Below are positions 19,573 to 29,870 of a stretch of 64,000 nt of DNA, piece by piece; the first letter of the stretch is position 1, and every line of letters begins with the position of its first letter. The stretch spans positions 1,178,001 to 1,242,000 of the forward strand of contig NZ_CAJGZP010000001.1 of NCBI RefSeq assembly GCF_904846155.1. Reading direction: 5' to 3'. The position numbers and the translations under genes are program-made. This stretch comes from Psychrobacter fulvigenes (lineage in GTDB: Bacteria > Pseudomonadota > Gammaproteobacteria > Pseudomonadales > Moraxellaceae). Under the pieces are notes generated by a model. That model was not told the origin of the DNA. It searched no databases and saw only the letters and a list, made by a program, of their open reading frames with translations.

Positions 19573-20207
19573 CTGTATTGGCTGTAATTATGTTTAACCT
19601 TCAAATTTATTATTAAGGTACGATTCGTAAAGACAAAAAAAGCCATTAAGTAAAACAAAATGGCTTTTTATTTATCTTAATTATTCGCTTTTAGTTTTAT
19701 ATGATTGATGGTATTTTTCGATGCTTTTCGCTTCGCCTGTGCCACATCAATAGTGCTGGCTGATGGGCAACAGATAAAATCAATCATTTAAAACCGTCTG
19801 TTTTGCTACATTGGCTGCATAACCTTTTGCCAAGTCATACGCCGATGTGCAAAGAACAAACATAAAGCTACCATTATTAGACATTGGACGTTATTCACTG
19901 ATCGTTAATTTTTCTACTCTATTAAATCTACATCTATTGGAATAGGTATCTTCATAGAATCAGGGCATAAATACTATTAATCAGCGATTAAGTTAATTAG
20001 TAAATAATAACCATTCAGCGAAAGCAGCTGTGTTTTGCAGCCTTTTCGCCATAATACCTTACTCAATACATGCCGTTAAGTGACTATTTGTGCCGTTATG
20101 GTAACTATATGTTGTATAAGCAAACTTGCCGCATTATAACGTAAAGAGGTTATGATTGCGAATTGCGCCTTTAAACTCAGGGGTTAACTATTGATCACTG
20201 TCAGTCA
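19573..20207. other. Gap between putP and lysR with one terminator
   Basis: About 635 bases without a credible gene. An 11-bp stem AAAAAGCCATT/AATGGCTTTTT at 19636-19669 ends the minus-strand lysR transcript or shields putP from it. The remainder is AT-rich and should hold the putP promoter. Confidence 0.55.
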
Positions 20208-21110
20208 TTAATCGATAGGAGCGAGTAGTTCAAGTAAGGCTTCAACGCTGGTCGAGCGAGTCAGTTTGGGGTTGATGACCACGCCTAAATAACGCTGCAG
20301 TTCTATATTATTCGCCATATCAATGCGTTCTAAATCCTGGCTGATTAGGGTCTGCGGTAATACCGACCAGCCAAGTCCAACAGAGACCAACATACGAATG
20401 GACTCAAGCGGATTGGTACTCATGGTGGCATAAGGTTTTAGGTTATGTTTGGCAAACTCTGCTAGGGTTATCTGGCTGGTGAAGGTATTGGCAGAAGGCA
20501 GAATAGCAGGGTAGTGTGCCAGTTGCTCTAATGTGACATTGTTTTTAGTAGCCAGCGGTGATAGAGCGCCAGTCATAAAATATAGTGGATCTGACCATAA
20601 GGTGTGGTAAGTTAGGCGCTTGTCATAGACTGGCGGTAAGGTCAAAAATGCCAAAGACAAATTACCATCGATAACCGCTTTATGCGCTTCTTCTGAGTCT
20701 ACAAAGTGTACTTCTAGCTGTACAGAAGGATAACGCTGAATGAAATGCTTTAACACTGGCGCTAGATGATGCAAGCCAATATGATGGCTGGTACCGATGA
20801 CTAGCTTGCCAGAAACGGTTTGCTTGGAATGTTGTAGATTAATTTTGAAGTTTTCATAATCATCAAGCCAGCGCTTGGCATGAGGGAGCATCTCAGTTGC
20901 CGCTTGGGTTGGAACAATGCCGCGACCAACGGTATCAAACAAAGTGATTTTAAACTCTTCTTCTAAATTTTTGATGCGCTTACTGACTGCAGGTTGGGTG
21001 ATAAAGAGCTTTTCTGCGGCACCTGAGATACTGCCTGTCTGCATGACAGTCACAAACGTCGTCAAATTAGTGGTGTTCAAAACGATGTCCTTAGCTATAA
21101 AGCGAGCCAT
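20208..21110 (-). CDS. LysR-family regulator divergent from leuC
   Basis: A 300-aa transcription factor. Winged HTH at about 15-75 (LTTFVTVMQTGSISGAAEKL ... ITQPAVSKRIKNLEEE), then a periplasmic-binding-protein-like effector domain. The divergent position next to leuC, with a 311-base shared spacer, matches the LysR gene adjoining leuC in Pseudomonas. A role in leucine biosynthesis control is inferred from position only. Confidence 0.85.
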   Translation of the reverse strand: MARFIAKDIVLNTTNLTTFVTVMQTGSISGAAEKLFITQPAVSKRIKNLEEEFKITLFDTVGRGIVPTQAATEMLPHAKRWLDDYENFKINLQHSKQTVSGKLVIGTSHHIGLHHLAPVLKHFIQRYPSVQLEVHFVDSEEAHKAVIDGNLSLAFLTLPPVYDKRLTYHTLWSDPLYFMTGALSPLATKNNVTLEQLAHYPAILPSANTFTSQITLAEFAKHNLKPYATMSTNPLESIRMLVSVGLGWSVLPQTLISQDLERIDMANNIELQRYLGVVINPKLTRSTSVEALLELLAPID

Positions 21111-21421
21111 AAGTAAAAGTTGGTATACCCAGTCACAATGAATTAGAAATAAAAGTTTGTGAATAGATAAAAATCATCAATTATTATTATAGAATTAGGC
21201 TGTTATAATCACAAGGTATAGAGACACTTTTGATGAATTTATTTTGTCACATTCTAATTTGAACAGCATACAAATACTTTTTGACGTAAGACAGCGTCAG
21301 TTATGTCAATTATATAATTTATGTCAGTTATATAATATGGCACAACCACTTGAATATTATCACTGACAACGCATAACGACATATAGTCAGCAAGCAATTA
21401 GCAATTAATAAGGATAGCAAC
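21111..21421. promoter_or_regulatory. Divergent lysR/leuC control region
   Basis: About 310 AT-rich bases between the divergent starts, with repeated TATAAT/TTATAT words (21319-21345). It should hold both promoters and a LysR site (T-N11-A type); I could not fix a single operator. No leucine-rich leader peptide was found. Confidence 0.5.
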
Positions 21422-22840
21422 ATGGCCGGTCAAACTTTATATGACAAACTCTGGAATGCTCACGAAGTCACCAAGCGCGATGATGGCTCGAGCCTAATTT
21501 ATATTGACCGTCATTTATTACATGAGGTGACCAGTCCACAAGCATTTGAGGGCTTGGAGCTTGCCAATAGAGAGCCTTGGCGTTTGTCTGCCAATATCGC
21601 CAGTCCCGATCACAACGTCCCAACGGTGACCAAAGAGCGCTCAGAAGGCGTGGAAGGTATCAAAGATAAAGTCTCACGTCTGCAAGTAGTTACTTTAGAT
21701 GATAACTGCGCTAAGTTTGATATCGCTGAATTCACTATTAATGATGCCCGTCAAGGCATCTTGCACGTCGTCGGCCCTGAGCAAGGCTTAGTACTGCCAG
21801 GTATGACGGTAGTGTGCGGCGACTCACATACGGCGACTCATGGTGCGCTTGGTTGTCTTGCTCATGGTATCGGTACTTCTGAGGTTGAGCATGTACTTGC
21901 CACTCAGTGCCTGATTCAAAAGAAATCAAAAAATATGCAAATCCGCGTTACTGGTGAGCTTGGTGTTGGCGTGACCCCAAAAGATGTGGTGCTCGCAATC
22001 ATTGCGCAGATCGGTACCGCTGGTGGTACAGGCCATGCCATTGAGTTTGCAGGACAAGTGTTTGAAGAAATGAGCATGGAAGGGCGCATGACCGTCTGTA
22101 ACATGGCGATTGAAGCGGGTGCGCGCGTCGGCATGGTCGCTGTCGACGATACGACGATTGACTATGTCAAAGGCCGTCCGTATGCACCGACTGCTGAGCA
22201 GTGGGAGCAAGCAGAAGCCTACTGGCGTACATTGTATTCAGATGATGATGCGGTATTTGATACGGTTATCGAGATTGATGGTAGCCAGATTGCACCGCAA
22301 GTGTCTTGGGGTACTTCACCTGAGATGGTCGTGGATGTGACTCAGTCAGTGCCCACGCCAGACCAAGCAGCAGATGAATCACAACGTGAAGGCTGGTTAC
22401 GTGCCTATACCTATATGGGCTTAGAAGCTGGACAGCCGATTACTGATATTGAGCTTGATCGAATCTTTATCGGCTCTTGCACCAACTCACGTATCGAAGA
22501 TTTACGCGATGCAGCTGCGGTTATTAAAGGTCGTAAAGTTGCAGATAATATCAAAGAAGCCATTGTGGTTGCTGGCTCTGGACAGGTGAAGTTGCAAGCA
22601 GAAGCAGAAGGCTTAGACACGGTATTTACCGATGCAGGCTTTGAGTGGCGCGAGCCTGGTTGCTCTATGTGCTTGGCGATGAACGCCGATAAGCTTGAGC
22701 CAGAAGAGCACTGCGCATCGACTTCTAACCGTAACTTTGAAGGACGTCAAGGTACGGGTGGGCGCACGCATTTGGTGAGTCCAGCGATGGCAGCGGCCGC
22801 CGCATTGGCTGGTCACTTCGTCGATGTGCGTACTTTTTAA
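21422..22840 (+). CDS. leuC: 3-isopropylmalate dehydratase large subunit
   Basis: Aconitase-family [4Fe-4S] enzyme subunit, 472 aa, isomerising 2- to 3-isopropylmalate in leucine synthesis with LeuD. Cluster ligands are in [16 protein letters not shown] and [11 protein letters not shown]; the N-terminal substrate part has [20 protein letters not shown]. Complete length. AAGGATAGCAAC precedes the ATG. First gene of leuC-leuD-lipoprotein-leuB. Confidence 0.97.
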   Translation: MAGQTLYDKLWNAHEVTKRDDGSSLIYIDRHLLHEVTSPQAFEGLELANREPWRLSANIASPDHNVPTVTKERSEGVEGIKDKVSRLQVVTLDDNCAKFDIAEFTINDARQGILHVVGPEQGLVLPGMTVVCGDSHTATHGALGCLAHGIGTSEVEHVLATQCLIQKKSKNMQIRVTGELGVGVTPKDVVLAIIAQIGTAGGTGHAIEFAGQVFEEMSMEGRMTVCNMAIEAGARVGMVAVDDTTIDYVKGRPYAPTAEQWEQAEAYWRTLYSDDDAVFDTVIEIDGSQIAPQVSWGTSPEMVVDVTQSVPTPDQAADESQREGWLRAYTYMGLEAGQPITDIELDRIFIGSCTNSRIEDLRDAAAVIKGRKVADNIKEAIVVAGSGQVKLQAEAEGLDTVFTDAGFEWREPGCSMCLAMNADKLEPEEHCASTSNRNFEGRQGTGGRTHLVSPAMAAAAALAGHFVDVRTF

Positions 22841-22892
22841 TGGTTTATTGGCCCTTGACGCTTCTCACATTTTTATCACATAGGAATTTACC

Positions 22893-23543
22893 ATGCAAGC
22901 TTATAACACTCAAACGGGTATCGTCTGTCCGCTAGATCGCGCCAACGTTGATACCGACCAAATTATCCCTAAGCAGTTTTTAAAGTCTATTAAGCGTACT
23001 GGCTTTGGCGTCAACTTATTCGATGACTGGCGTTATCTAGATGAAGGCTTCCCAGGTCAGGACAACAGTAAGCGTCCTATTAACCCAGACTTTGTATTGA
23101 ACCAGCCGCGTTATCAAGGGGCTACGATCTTGCTGGCTCGTAAGAACTTTGGCTGCGGTTCTAGCCGTGAGCATGCGCCTTGGGCACTGTCTGAATATGG
23201 GTTCCGTACCGTAATTGCACCAAGTTTTGCTGATATTTTTTATAACAACTGCTTTAAAAACGGCATGTTGCCGATAGTTTTGGACGAAGCCATCGTCGAT
23301 AAGCTGATGAAAGCCACGCTTGAGAATGAAGGTTACGAGCTGACTGCGGATCTTGAGCGTCAAGTAGTTACTACGCCGACTGGTGAAGAGTATGCCTTTG
23401 AAGTAGATGCCTTTCGTAAGCATTGTTTGCTAAATGGTCTTGATGACATTGGTCTAACCTTGCAGCAAAGCGACTCAATCAAGGCATATGAGCAAAAAAT
23501 GATGCAAAAAACCCCTTGGATCTTTAATGAGGTGCGGGCATAA
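22893..23543 (+). CDS. leuD: 3-isopropylmalate dehydratase small subunit
   Basis: The swivel-domain partner of LeuC, 216 aa. Family segments are [34 protein letters not shown] and [20 protein letters not shown]. Begins 52 bases after leuC with AGGAATTT before the ATG. Complete. Confidence 0.97.
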   Translation: MQAYNTQTGIVCPLDRANVDTDQIIPKQFLKSIKRTGFGVNLFDDWRYLDEGFPGQDNSKRPINPDFVLNQPRYQGATILLARKNFGCGSSREHAPWALSEYGFRTVIAPSFADIFYNNCFKNGMLPIVLDEAIVDKLMKATLENEGYELTADLERQVVTTPTGEEYAFEVDAFRKHCLLNGLDDIGLTLQQSDSIKAYEQKMMQKTPWIFNEVRA

Positions 23544-23657
23544 AGTGAAGCCTGAATAAATGTCAAATAGTCAAGCATACAGCGTTGAGTTATGGTGACG
23601 AACTGGCTAAAATGAATATTAAGCACACTTCTATTTATATGAACAGTAGCCACCATT

Positions 23658-24311
23658 ATGAATAAAAAACGTTATGCTCTATTTACTAGTACGCTCATAG
23701 CTGCCAGTCTAGCGCTGTCAGGCTGTCAGCTATTAACCGGTTATCAGCAGATTGATAGAGCTGAAAATGCGGATAAGTGGATGGGTAAGCTCATTCCTGT
23801 GGCAGGTGAGGTAAATCTCGCTTGTTTTGGTACCTATCATTGTGAAGTTACCCATATAGATAGAACCCCTATTATTTCGCCAGAAACCCATGAGCCTGTT
23901 GACATGAGTATGTTGACGACGACACCTAGCGCTGACGAGGTCACTTCACTATTAGACACCAAATCGGTCAAAATAGTCCCTTTAGCACCTTCTGGTATAA
24001 AGGGGCTGACCAATTATTATGCACGAGTGAAGCCTATCAAGCGTGAAGTACATGTGAACTTTTATCCTGAAAATAATCTTGGCTATGTTGAGCGCTTTGC
24101 TATCATTCATGAGTTTGTTGATGCCACCTATCAGATACGAGCCTATCAAGATAAGTCTAATCAAGAGGCTGGTAGCTTACTTGATAAAGCATCGCCAAAA
24201 CCCCTATGTGTTGAGTTGGTAGAAGATGGCACGGTTGTACGTCATTTTTGTAAACAAACGGATGCGCAGCAGCAAGGTGAATTTATCGAAGTTGCGGTCA
24301 CCAAAAGCTAA
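23658..24311 (+). CDS. Predicted lipoprotein between leuD and leuB
   Basis: A 217-aa exported protein with a lipobox LALSGC (Cys23 becomes the lipidated residue), so probably anchored in the outer membrane. I do not recognise a domain; two further cysteines (CFGTYHC near 55-61) and a late CVEL/HFCKQ pair suggest disulfides. It sits inside the leu cluster in the same direction, as an unrelated gene does at this place in Pseudomonas (between leuD and leuB). Link to leucine synthesis is not implied. Confidence 0.75.
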   Translation: MNKKRYALFTSTLIAASLALSGCQLLTGYQQIDRAENADKWMGKLIPVAGEVNLACFGTYHCEVTHIDRTPIISPETHEPVDMSMLTTTPSADEVTSLLDTKSVKIVPLAPSGIKGLTNYYARVKPIKREVHVNFYPENNLGYVERFAIIHEFVDATYQIRAYQDKSNQEAGSLLDKASPKPLCVELVEDGTVVRHFCKQTDAQQQGEFIEVAVTKS

Positions 24312-24365
24312 ACGTAAACAACTCAGCACTCATAACCTTTTACTTAATTACCGACAAGGATCAGT

Positions 24366-25469
24366 ATGGCAACGATATTAACATTAGCAGGCGATGGCAT
24401 TGGCCCTGAAATCATGACTCAAGCCATTGATGTGCTAAAAGCTGTCAATAAGAAGTTTGATTTGGGGTTGACGCTTGAGTCTGGACTGATTGGTGGCGTG
24501 GCAATCGATGCGACGGGCGAACCACTGCCTGAAGAGACGTTGAATCAAGCGCGTAACGCAGATGCGGTGTTATTAGGTGCTGTAGGTGGTCCAAAGTGGG
24601 ATGCTATCGAGCGTAGCAAGCGTCCTGAACGTGGCCTACTAAAAATCCGTAGCGAGCTTGGCTTGTTTGCCAACTTGCGTGTAGCAAAACTCTATCCGCA
24701 ACTGGCAAATGCTTCTAGTATCAAACCTGAAATTATCTCTGGCTTAGATTTACTCATCGTGCGTGAGTTGACTGGTGGTATATATTTCGGTGAGCCGCGC
24801 GGCATCCGCATGTTAGACAATGGTGAGCAGCAAGGCTACAACACCATGGTCTATAAAACCAGCGAGATTGAGCGTATCGGAAAAGTTGCTTTTGAGTTGG
24901 CACAAACGCGCGCAAAAGCAGCTGGCACACCTGCCAAAGTATGTTCGGTCGATAAGGCGAACGTCCTAGAAGTCACAGAGCTGTGGAAGCAGACGATGAT
25001 TGAGATGCAGCAAGCCGACTATAGTGATGTAAGCTTGTCGCATATGTATGCAGACAATGCCTGTATGCAGCTGATTCGTGATCCAAAGCAGTTCGACGTA
25101 ATGGTGACGGGCAACATGTTTGGCGATATCTTGTCTGATGAAGCGGCCATGCTAACAGGCTCTATCGGTATGTTACCTTCTGCCAGCCTTGATGAAGATG
25201 GCAAAGGTATGTATGAGCCTTGCCATGGTTCAGCACCTGATATTGCAGGCCAAGATAAAGCCAACCCATTGGCGACAATTCTTTCTGTTGCTATGATGCT
25301 GCGTTATACTTTTAAGCAAGAACAAGCAGCGCAAGCGATTGAGCAAGCGGTTAGTGAGGTACTCGATGATGGTCTACGGACGCTTGATATCTTAGACAGT
25401 GATGAGAGTGGCCTGATTCAAGTGGGCTGTAAACAAATGGGTGAAGCAGTATTGGCTAAATTGTCATAA
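24366..25469 (+). CDS. leuB: 3-isopropylmalate dehydrogenase
   Basis: NAD-dependent oxidative decarboxylase of leucine synthesis, 367 aa. Family segments are [12 protein letters not shown] (3-12), [31 protein letters not shown], the active-site Tyr/Lys region ([21 protein letters not shown]), [19 protein letters not shown] and the NAD site [29 protein letters not shown] precedes the ATG. Followed by a strong terminator. Confidence 0.97.
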   Translation: MATILTLAGDGIGPEIMTQAIDVLKAVNKKFDLGLTLESGLIGGVAIDATGEPLPEETLNQARNADAVLLGAVGGPKWDAIERSKRPERGLLKIRSELGLFANLRVAKLYPQLANASSIKPEIISGLDLLIVRELTGGIYFGEPRGIRMLDNGEQQGYNTMVYKTSEIERIGKVAFELAQTRAKAAGTPAKVCSVDKANVLEVTELWKQTMIEMQQADYSDVSLSHMYADNACMQLIRDPKQFDVMVTGNMFGDILSDEAAMLTGSIGMLPSASLDEDGKGMYEPCHGSAPDIAGQDKANPLATILSVAMMLRYTFKQEQAAQAIEQAVSEVLDDGLRTLDILDSDESGLIQVGCKQMGEAVLAKLS

Positions 25470-25509
25470 GCGAATCGCTGTTGTAAAGTTAAGTACTTAA
25501 GCTTTTATG

Positions 25510-25544
25510 ACCCATAAACTACTGAGTGGTTTATGGGTTTTTTT
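25510..25544 (+). terminator. leu operon terminator
   Basis: Stem ACCCATAAAC/GTTTATGGGT (10 bp), 9-base loop, then seven T. The following 25545-25800 is AT-rich without a gene and should hold the promoter of the transpeptidase gene. Confidence 0.85.
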
Positions 25545-25809
25545 GTGGGAATATAAAGTTTATTAGCACATTACTTGGCAAGTTATGAGCCCTTTTAAAT
25601 GGCTTCGCAGTCAGATTGTGACGTCTATTTGATCTTTTATTATTTAGTTTTTTATAACACAGCGACTATAAGAATAAGCACTTCTTAACATAAAGGTGTT
25701 ATATGCTCACAGGGCAATGTGACATGATGGTTGAGCAATAAAATAAATGGTTAGACAATAAAAAGCCAGATAACAAAATGAATAATAAATAATAACTTTA
25801 GGAGTGTCC

Positions 25810-26931
25810 ATGTACCCATTAACAAAAGTCAGTAGTGCAGTGGTAGCTATTGGTTTATCTACTGTACTATTTATGAGTCCAAGTAGTGCTGCTACAACAA
25901 ATAATACCGATATTAAAAACAATAGCAGTGTTAAAAACAGGGAGGTTAGTCCAGTAACCAATGGCGTGAGTCAAAAGATTACCCGAGATACGGAGACTGC
26001 AAGTTTACTAAATAGTCTATTACCAACGATCAAATATAACACCGACAATCTCTCGACAGTAGCAAAGAAAGTGAATGATGCCAACTGGTCAGAAGGCGCT
26101 GATATCGATCGCAGCATAGGTACCAAGTTACAAGCCTTACTGAATTGGCAACATAACGGTGTTGGAGCGGTCGATGGTTATTGGGGTAAAAACACCCGAA
26201 AAGCCATGCAAGCCTTTCAAAAGACTAACGGACTAGCGGTGACAGAGCAGCTGAATACAGAGACGTGGCAAGCACTGACTAGTGATGACAAGCTTGCTAC
26301 GCAGCCAGTATTGGTTAATTATACCCTCAAAGATAGCGATATTGATATTAAGACCACAACCATCCCCGCTGGTGCAGAGGCCAAGGCTAAGCTTGAGGGC
26401 ATGTATTACGAAAGTGTCATCGAAGCACTGGCAGAAAAATTTCACATGAGTAAAAAGTACCTCAAAACGCTCAATCCGAACGCCAAGTTCAGGGCTGGCG
26501 AGACCATCATTATCTATAATCCTGGTAACCCAAATACCGAGCAAGTAAGCCGAGTAGTAGCCGACAAAACAACCGAAACCTTATATGCTTATGATGACAA
26601 TGGTACCCTTGTTGCCAGTTATCCGACCACAGTGGGTAGCACGGCAACACCTTCACCATCCGGTACACATACGGTTGAAGTAAAAGTGCATGAGCCGAAT
26701 TATACCTTTACACATGCTGATGACAGTCAGACGATTATCCCGCCAGGACCTAATAATCCCGTCGGTAGTGTCTGGATTGGTTTGAGTAAGCCTTCTTATG
26801 GTATCCATGGCTCACCAGACCCTGAGCGTATCAGTCGTCAGGCCTCGGAAGGCTGTATACGCCTGACTAATTGGGATGCATTGGCACTTTTAGGTACCAT
26901 CAAAGATGGTGCCACAGTAGAGTTTAAGTAG
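25810..26931 (+). CDS. L,D-transpeptidase (YkuD) with peptidoglycan-binding domain
   Basis: An exported cell-wall enzyme (about 373 aa) that forms meso-DAP cross-links or attaches proteins to peptidoglycan. Order: signal peptide (about 1-30, ends SSAATT), PG_binding_1 domain (LQALLNWQHNGVGAVDGYWG, then AMQAFQKTNGL), a LysM-like stretch (FHMSKKYLKTLNPNAKFRAG), then the YkuD domain with the catalytic motif YGIHGSPDPERISRQASEGC. The start is ATG 25810 because AGGAG at 25800-25804 sits 5 bases before it; the GTG at 25804 overlaps that site. Confidence 0.9.
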   Translation: MYPLTKVSSAVVAIGLSTVLFMSPSSAATTNNTDIKNNSSVKNREVSPVTNGVSQKITRDTETASLLNSLLPTIKYNTDNLSTVAKKVNDANWSEGADIDRSIGTKLQALLNWQHNGVGAVDGYWGKNTRKAMQAFQKTNGLAVTEQLNTETWQALTSDDKLATQPVLVNYTLKDSDIDIKTTTIPAGAEAKAKLEGMYYESVIEALAEKFHMSKKYLKTLNPNAKFRAGETIIIYNPGNPNTEQVSRVVADKTTETLYAYDDNGTLVASYPTTVGSTATPSPSGTHTVEVKVHEPNYTFTHADDSQTIIPPGPNNPVGSVWIGLSKPSYGIHGSPDPERISRQASEGCIRLTNWDALALLGTIKDGATVEFK

Positions 26932-27020
26932 AGCGGATGGGAATAAAATGAATAGGAATAAAACGAGTTGAAATAAAGAAACGTTAAAATAATCTTCTTC
27001 ATTAGTCGCATCCATAAAAA

Positions 27021-27050
27021 AATACCGCTAAAAAATTAGCGGTATTTTTT
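27021..27050. terminator. Bidirectional terminator between the transpeptidase gene and infA
   Basis: Stem AATACCGCTAA/TTAGCGGTATT (11 bp) with a 4-base loop; A-run on the left and T-run on the right serve both strands. The remaining 27051-27248 shows no gene. Confidence 0.85.
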
Positions 27051-27248
27051 GGGCAGTACAAAACTAACGTCAGTTATTAAACGAGTCACTATCTATGGGG
27101 AGTTAGTAGACAGGTCATTGGTTTTGTTATTATTGTCATGTAAAACAGCCAAGCTATTATATTAGCTGAATAACCAGCCCACTTAATAACCCGTTTAACA
27201 ATCTATCGTTGAGCAACTGTTATTTAGTACACGCCATATAACAAAAAA

Positions 27249-27470
27249 TTAGTTTTTGCCGCGATAAGTAATACGACCTTTGGTTAAGTCGTAAGGGGTC
27301 ATTTCAACCTTAACTTTATCACCAGTTAGAATGCGGATATAGTGCTTGCGCATTTTGCCTGAGATATGAGCAATGATTTCGTGTCCGTTTTCTAAACGAA
27401 CTTTAAACAAAGTGTTTGGAAGGGTGTCGATGACTTCGCCTTCAAATTCAATAATTTCGTCTTTAGCCAT
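27249..27470 (-). CDS. infA: Translation initiation factor IF-1
   Basis: A 73-codon S1/OB-fold factor that binds the ribosomal A site during initiation. Sequence [20 protein letters not shown] through [10 protein letters not shown] is canonical. I start at the ATG of MAKDE (27468-27470), not the four codons upstream, because every family member starts there. Single gene with its own control region. Confidence 0.96.
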   Translation of the reverse strand: MAKDEIIEFEGEVIDTLPNTLFKVRLENGHEIIAHISGKMRKHYIRILTGDKVKVEMTPYDLTKGRITYRGKN

Positions 27471-27576
27471 AATCTGTATCAATCAATGAAAAATAAGCGA
27501 GTATTATACGCAGGTTTTAAAATTAAAGCAATACGGTTTCAGGTTTTTACTTGACAGCATGTAATCGTTATGTATG

Positions 27577-27609
27577 TCAGTACCCTATTTGAATGTACAA
27601 CAGACCCTA
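27577..27609. repeat. Broken end of the TA-flanked MITE
   Basis: The stretch from about 27577 to 27607 (GTCAGTACC, ATTTGAATG, ACAACAGACCC), followed by TA at 27608-27609, matches the right end of the complete element at 35098-35363 with only a few changes. No matching GGGTCTG left end lies nearby, so this is a truncated copy between truA and infA. Confidence 0.7.
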
Positions 27610-27622
27610 GCCTTACATTGGT

Positions 27623-28537
27623 TTAATCAGGTAGGTTGAGCCAAATGGGTGTTAGCGGTGCTTTGGGTAACAACTGCTGATAATGCTCGGGATAATAAGC
27701 GTTAATGAAGTATAGACCATCACCAGAGGCAGTGGGTGGTGCAATCGTACGATCTTTTTTTGCCAGAATGTCTAAGAAGTCTGTAGGCTGTAATTCATGC
27801 TTACCTATGGCATAGAGCGTACCCATAAGGTTACGCACCATGTGATGCAAAAAACCATCTGCTTGAATATCAAACACGATAAACTGCCCATGGGCAAAGA
27901 GATTGGCATGGCTCACATTGCGTATAGGCTGATTGGATTGGCAGGCTGCTGCTCGGTAGCTACTAAAGTCATGTGTTCCAGCTATGTCTGCAGCGGCGGT
28001 TTGCATGGCTGCCAGGTCTAGTGGCTCGTGAATATGAGTCACTTGGTGATTGAGAATAGCGGGGCGCTGTGCTTGATTCAAAGTAATATAACGATACCGG
28101 CGAGCAATGGCGCCAAAGCGGGCATGGAAGTCGGCAGGCATCGGCTGTACCCAGCGTAGGGCGATATCATCAGGCAGTAAGCTGTTGACGCCGCGTAGCC
28201 AATTGTGAGTTGGGCGATAAGCATGGGTGACGAAGTGGGCAATCATATTGCTCGCATGCACGCTAGCGTCTGTACGGCCAGCCGCGACTACTTCTACTGT
28301 TTCGTTCGCCACTGTGCCGATAGCTTTTTCTAAAGCTTCTTGTACGCCCAGTACTTCTTTTTGCCGTTGCCAGCCATGATAGTTGGTACCTAAAAACTCA
28401 ATGGCAATGGCCAACGTATAAGTAGGGGTATCTTGATTTTCAGCGGCCTGTGTGAGGGTGGTTTTAGATTCGGACAATGTGGGTTGGTCAGGTGTTACCG
28501 GTGAAGTCATAAAGGGCTCAGAACAAAGGGTGATCAT
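27623..28537 (-). CDS. truA: tRNA pseudouridine(38-40) synthase
   Basis: Makes pseudouridine 38-40 in the tRNA anticodon stem. Catalytic Asp in GRTDASVHASNMIAHF; other landmarks YHGWQRQKEVLGVQEALEKA, HARFGAIARRYRYI and DGFLHHMVRNLMGTL. The 304 aa include about 40 extra N-terminal residues rich in Thr; the second ATG (28508-28510, MTSPVTP) is an alternative start. Adjacent to the fimV genes as in other gammaproteobacteria, with an asparaginase gene between them. Confidence 0.94.
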   Translation of the reverse strand: MITLCSEPFMTSPVTPDQPTLSESKTTLTQAAENQDTPTYTLAIAIEFLGTNYHGWQRQKEVLGVQEALEKAIGTVANETVEVVAAGRTDASVHASNMIAHFVTHAYRPTHNWLRGVNSLLPDDIALRWVQPMPADFHARFGAIARRYRYITLNQAQRPAILNHQVTHIHEPLDLAAMQTAAADIAGTHDFSSYRAAACQSNQPIRNVSHANLFAHGQFIVFDIQADGFLHHMVRNLMGTLYAIGKHELQPTDFLDILAKKDRTIAPPTASGDGLYFINAYYPEHYQQLLPKAPLTPIWLNLPD

Positions 28538-28589
28538 TTGGTTTTATGAGGGGCTATAGTATATAAAGCCCCTAAGGCGTATTGTATAT

Positions 28590-29705
28590 TTAGCGATTTC
28601 TTTTAGCGGCAGTGTCGGACTGGTTTATGGTATGAGTCCAGCGTTGGCGTCTGCGCGTAGGAGTATCATAACGCAATAGCAACCACAGTAAACGTGCATA
28701 AATCGCGGGAATGGTTAAGCGACCACCGGCAAGTACGTGATAGTCGTATTGCCAACTGCCAGCGGCATAACTGTCACTCACGCCGCCAAATGGACACTGA
28801 CTAGCACACACGACCATGTGGCCTGCTTCATAAGCACGACTCAAAGCGTCAGCCAAGCCTGCAGAGTAGGGAACGTTGCCCGCACCAAAGCCTAATAATA
28901 TGATGCCAGATGGCGGCTGCTCTAATAAAGCGCTTAGCTGTGCACTTAAGACATCAGGGCTATTAGGCACGCAATATATGGGATAAATGCTAGCGTGCTC
29001 TACATGTGCCTGAATAGATGCGCTAAGCGTTAGCTGATCATCTATCCAGTGTTGCAGGCGGGCAGCTGGCAAGCGCTTTTGGTAGCTATTGGCGGGATAA
29101 GCGGCGCGCATGTGCCCAGTGAAAGCCATAAAGTCATGACTATGGATCTTTTGTACCGTTTGTGCCGGCCATGCTTCACCGCCAAAGCTTATCTTGACAC
29201 CAGGCTCTCCGCCAGCAGCTAAGCGTAGAGAAGCACTGAGATTATCCCAAGCATCGCTATTTGCATCGATAGCATAAGTCTGCAGTATCTCACTGTCTAG
29301 TAGTGGACGCATACTACCAGTAACGACCACACAGATATCAGAACCTGCAAATGCCTCTGCCAAAAAAGCCCCTAGATAACTGAGAGTATCTGTACCAGTA
29401 ATTAAGACAAACTGCCGCAAGCCCTGAGCATAAGCCTCTAATAATAAAGTATAAAAATGTACAAAGTCGTTTGGTGTCAGCTGGCTACTGTCTTTAATCA
29501 GCGTATTGTCCAACCAAGAGATAGCCGGTAGGTTGTCAGTTTTATTATGCTCGCTCAGAAGCTGTTGCAAAGCTGGCAAGAACACATCAGCATCAAGTGG
29601 CGCTAAAGGGCGTCCATAACTACCAAATGTACCTCCAGCATAAATAAGCTGAATAGGGGTTAATACAGAGGGTTTTTGCTTTAAAGAGGTAGAAGATGCT
29701 GGCAT
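28590..29705 (-). CDS. Type I L-asparaginase-like protein
   Basis: A 371-aa asparaginase/glutaminase-fold enzyme converting asparagine to aspartate and ammonia. The first active-site Thr is in LIYAGGTFGSYGRPL and the second in VLITGTDTLSYLGAFLAEAF; GSMRPLLDSE and the C-terminal GFGAGNVPYS also fit. There is no signal peptide, so it should be cytoplasmic (AnsA-like). It lies between truA and fimV in the same direction, 52 bases from truA. Confidence 0.85.
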   Translation of the reverse strand: MPASSTSLKQKPSVLTPIQLIYAGGTFGSYGRPLAPLDADVFLPALQQLLSEHNKTDNLPAISWLDNTLIKDSSQLTPNDFVHFYTLLLEAYAQGLRQFVLITGTDTLSYLGAFLAEAFAGSDICVVVTGSMRPLLDSEILQTYAIDANSDAWDNLSASLRLAAGGEPGVKISFGGEAWPAQTVQKIHSHDFMAFTGHMRAAYPANSYQKRLPAARLQHWIDDQLTLSASIQAHVEHASIYPIYCVPNSPDVLSAQLSALLEQPPSGIILLGFGAGNVPYSAGLADALSRAYEAGHMVVCASQCPFGGVSDSYAAGSWQYDYHVLAGGRLTIPAIYARLLWLLLRYDTPTRRRQRWTHTINQSDTAAKRNR

Positions 29706-29870
29706 GAATCACCGCCCAGAATAGGATGAGTAATAACCTAGATTACCACAGGACGTGCAACGCTAAAATAGAAACAAGCATCCTATTTTCACAGAATGCT
29801 TGTAAATAACAAAATGCTTGTAAAAAGCACGTTGGCGCTTAGTCTAGGCGTGAATGAATTTCATAGCATT

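Noticed and set aside
21111..21421. Leucine attenuator before leuC
   Set aside because: No short leader ORF with Leu codons and no terminator/antiterminator pair were seen.
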